In this document: positions 61,987 through 64,000 of the stretch, piece by piece
How positions within the stretch are numbered: the first letter of the stretch is position 1
How the letters are laid out: the number at the start of each line of letters is the position of its first letter
Source: [Mycobacterium] stephanolepidis
Lineage (GTDB): Bacteria; Actinomycetota; Actinomycetes; Mycobacteriales; Mycobacteriaceae
Length of the DNA: 64,000 nucleotides
Reading direction: 5' to 3'
Assembly (NCBI RefSeq): GCF_002356335.1
Contig: NZ_AP018165.1
Span: 4,216,001-4,280,000, forward strand
Made by a program: the position numbers and the translations under genes
The notes under the pieces: generated by a model
Databases searched by the model: none
What the model was told of the DNA's origin: nothing
What the model saw: only the letters and a program-made list of their open reading frames with translations

Positions 61987-63041
61987 GGCGATTTCGGCCT
62001 CATGACTTGGCGTTCACCGATCAAACCGTTCAGGTAGTCCGAGAGACTGGCGGGCAGCTTGCCGGGCTGGAAGTAGGTGTCGAACATGACGGCCGTCAGC
62101 GTGGCCGGCGGGAAGCCGTAGACGTTGACGTGGAAGCCGGGCCCGGAGGAGACGACCTCGCCGAGCGCCGTGCCGTATCCCGGCAGACGCTTGAGTGCCT
62201 CGCTGATATGCGCCTTGCGGTCCAGCAGGTCATCGAGCACGAGATTCAGTTTCTCCATGGTGGGCCGGAATTCCTGGCGGTTGTCGGCCACGAATCCACT
62301 GATCTGCTGGGACAGTCCCTGCACACGATTGATCAGCTCGGCGATGGCCAACCGCCGCTCGTCGAGCGCCGCGAACAGTTGATTGCCATCGGTGACAAGT
62401 TTGTTCACCTGCCCGGCACGCTCGGAGAGGATCCCGCTGACAGACTTGGCACGGCTCAACAGCTGTTCGAGGGCGGCGTCGCGGGCGTTCAACGTGCGCG
62501 AGAGCGAGGCGACACCGTCCAGGGCGCCGCGCAGCTGCGGGGTGGCATCACGCATCGCGTCGGTAATGACCTGCAACGACTGGTCCAGCTGCGCCTTGTC
62601 TATCCCACCCGCCGATGCGCCCAGGTCGCTCAGCGCACTGTTCAGTGTGTACGGAGTCCTGGTGCGGCCCAAGGGAATCTCGGTGATGCGACCCGCCCCG
62701 GCCGGTGTCACCGACAGCGATTTCTCACCCAACACAGTGGTGGTTCTGATCGCGGCCAGCGACTGGTCGCCCAGGCGGATGGAACGATCGACAGTGAAGT
62801 CCACCCGAACTTGGTTGCCCGCCAAGGACACATCCTTGACTTGACCCACCTTGATGCCCGAGACGAAGACATTACCGCCGGGCTCCAGGCCCCCGGAGTC
62901 CGCGAAGAACCCGGTGTACTGCTTGCCTTGCGGCCAAAACGGCAGACCCGTGTAGCCGAACGCGACCAACACCAGCATCGCCACCACGGCGATACCGAAG
63001 ATTCCGGTGCGTACCGGATCTTTCTCTTGGATGTTACTCAT
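61983..63041 (-). CDS. mce4C: Mce4C, Mce-family subunit
   Basis: A 352-aa protein with an N-terminal membrane helix (TGIFGIAVVAMLVLVAFGYTG) and an MCE domain (DSGGLEPGGNVFVSGIKVGQ). It is followed by a helical part with many aligned Gln/Leu residues. ATG 63041 sits inside the end of mce4B and overlaps it by eight bases, which fits the coupled operon. A longer in-frame start at 63083 lies in mce4B sequence and is not used. Confidence 0.92.
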   Translation of the reverse strand: MSNIQEKDPVRTGIFGIAVVAMLVLVAFGYTGLPFWPQGKQYTGFFADSGGLEPGGNVFVSGIKVGQVKDVSLAGNQVRVDFTVDRSIRLGDQSLAAIRTTTVLGEKSLSVTPAGAGRITEIPLGRTRTPYTLNSALSDLGASAGGIDKAQLDQSLQVITDAMRDATPQLRGALDGVASLSRTLNARDAALEQLLSRAKSVSGILSERAGQVNKLVTDGNQLFAALDERRLAIAELINRVQGLSQQISGFVADNRQEFRPTMEKLNLVLDDLLDRKAHISEALKRLPGYGTALGEVVSSGPGFHVNVYGFPPATLTAVMFDTYFQPGKLPASLSDYLNGLIGERQVMRPKSP

Positions 63042-64000
63042 TTTTGAAGGAACACCTGCCCTTCGACGGGTCGGGCGGTCCACCGAACGGGATCAGCCAA
63101 TCGGTTCCGACTGGTCCGTTGACCTTGATCCGGATGGAGCAGTAATAGATGTTGAAGAACGACCCATATGCGCCAAGAGCGTTGAGCCGCAGGTAGTTTT
63201 CCGCGAGATTCTCCACAACGACGTTGATATCGGCTTTGCGCTCGTCCATCCGGGTCGCCAACTGGCGAGTCTGTTCGATGGTGCCCTTGATGTACGGGCG
63301 GGTGTCCTTGAGCACCGATTCCAGCGATGAGGCCGTCGACGCAAGCGGCGGTAACGCTCCGGCGACCACATCGCGCTGTTGCGCCAGGCCGGAGACGAGC
63401 TGCTGCAGCTGGTCGACGCTCGACGAGAACTGGCTGCTCTTGGAGTCGATGGTGCCAAGCACGTCGTTGAGGTGATTGATCACATCGCCGATCAGCTGAT
63501 CGCGTTCCGCCAAGCCCGAAGTGAACGAGGATGCGTCGCCCAACAATTGGGAGAGCGTCCCTCCCTGCCCCTGCAGAATCTGGATGAACGCGTTGCTGAT
63601 CTCGTTGACCTTCGCGGCGTCGAATCCCTTGAGCACGGGCCGAAGTCCACCAAGCAGCGCATCCAGATCGAGAGCGGGCTGAGTGTGCTCCTTGTCCAGC
63701 GTTCCGCCGTCGGGCAGCTTGCGCAATTCTCCGGGGCCCGAGGTGATCTCCAGGTACCGGTCTCCGACCAGGTTCTCGTATCTGATGATCGCCCGGCTGG
63801 AGCTGTAGAGCTGGTACTTCGAGTCGACGTCAAAAGTGACCTCGACATTGTTGTCCTTGGTCAGCGATACGTCCTTGACACGGCCGACCGGCACCCCGGC
63901 GATGCGTACCTTCTGCCCGGACCGCAGGTCCGACGCCGTGGTGAACGTCGCGTGATACCGCTTGCCGGAACCGAATCGGAACTCCCCGAACGTGACGATC
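63034..64000 (-). CDS. mce4B: Mce4B, Mce-family subunit (N-terminus beyond window)
   Basis: The frame is open from the right edge (IVTFGEFRFGSGKRYHATFT) to TAA 63034, about 321 residues. The MCE domain (LRSGQKVRIAGVPVGRVKDVS) is at the start of the visible part and a helical region follows, ending CSFKNE. It matches Mce4B. The start codon, mce4A and the yrbE4 genes must lie to the right. Confidence 0.9.
   Translation of the reverse strand, partial: IVTFGEFRFGSGKRYHATFTTASDLRSGQKVRIAGVPVGRVKDVSLTKDNNVEVTFDVDSKYQLYSSSRAIIRYENLVGDRYLEITSGPGELRKLPDGGTLDKEHTQPALDLDALLGGLRPVLKGFDAAKVNEISNAFIQILQGQGGTLSQLLGDASSFTSGLAERDQLIGDVINHLNDVLGTIDSKSSQFSSSVDQLQQLVSGLAQQRDVVAGALPPLASTASSLESVLKDTRPYIKGTIEQTRQLATRMDERKADINVVVENLAENYLRLNALGAYGSFFNIYYCSIRIKVNGPVGTDWLIPFGGPPDPSKGRCSFKNE

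Noticed and set aside
57813..62037. Long plus-strand open frames (594 and 500 codons) opposite the mce4 genes
   Set aside because: They mirror codon bias of mce4F-mce4D; translations are Arg/His/Gln-rich and lack known motifs, while the minus-strand Mce proteins are complete and coupled.

Overview
The window comes from a rapidly growing mycobacterium, most likely the Mycobacteroides (Mycobacterium) abscessus/chelonae complex. It joins a glycopeptidolipid (GPL) locus of the mbtH-mps1-mps2 / mmpS4-mmpL4a-mmpL4b type to genes whose relatives in M. tuberculosis are ramB, Rv0464c, lpdC, Rv0463, Rv0457c, otsA and the mce4 operon. No rRNA, tRNA, CRISPR array or intact insertion sequence was recognised.

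Region 1 (1-36.7 kb) is the GPL locus. From right to left, mostly on the minus strand, it holds: mmpS4-mmpL4a-mmpL4b (export machinery); a small secreted TB8.4/hemophore-like protein and rmlA (plus strand); a glycosyltransferase; a sugar-nucleotide epimerase; an acetyltransferase; two methyltransferases; a second glycosyltransferase and acetyltransferase; a third sugar methyltransferase; a third glycosyltransferase (plus strand); fmt; a small unknown gene; and then mbtH-mps1-mps2. The NRPS pair reads C-A-T-E-C-A-T-E-C (Mps1) and A-T-E-C-A... (Mps2, running off the left edge), which fits the tripeptide-amino-alcohol D-Phe-D-allo-Thr-D-Ala-L-alaninol. The tailoring enzymes would add and decorate 6-deoxytalose and rhamnose.

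The striking point is that this locus is broken in at least three independent ways. mps1 has an in-frame TAA inside its second (Thr-type) adenylation domain (9149-9151). One acetyltransferase is frameshifted in an AT dinucleotide tract (25068-25078). One glycosyltransferase is frameshifted near 27936-27950. If the sequence is correct, the strain should make no GPL and grow as a rough colony type, with the rest of the pathway decaying under relaxed selection.

Region 2 (36.7-55 kb) is core metabolism with small islands. It contains ramB with an AhpD-like gene, a damaged aldo/keto reductase and SMI1/KNR4 pair that look joined by a deletion, lpdC with two small membrane-protein genes, a prolyl oligopeptidase, a deazaflavin-type nitroreductase, polyphosphate kinase 2, a succinate-semialdehyde dehydrogenase, a DinB-like protein with an MFS transporter, an ArsR/SRPBCC pair with a clear operator, and a secreted PE-PPE-domain hydrolase. 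A cupin gene with a premature in-frame stop is a further broken gene.

Region 3 (55-64 kb) is a 54-aa conserved ORF, otsA (trehalose-6-phosphate synthase), and the convergent mce4 operon read leftwards: mce4B (cut by the right edge), mce4C, mce4D, mce4E/lprN, mce4F and two Mce-associated genes. All are coupled by short overlaps. By family they form the cell-envelope part of a sterol importer.
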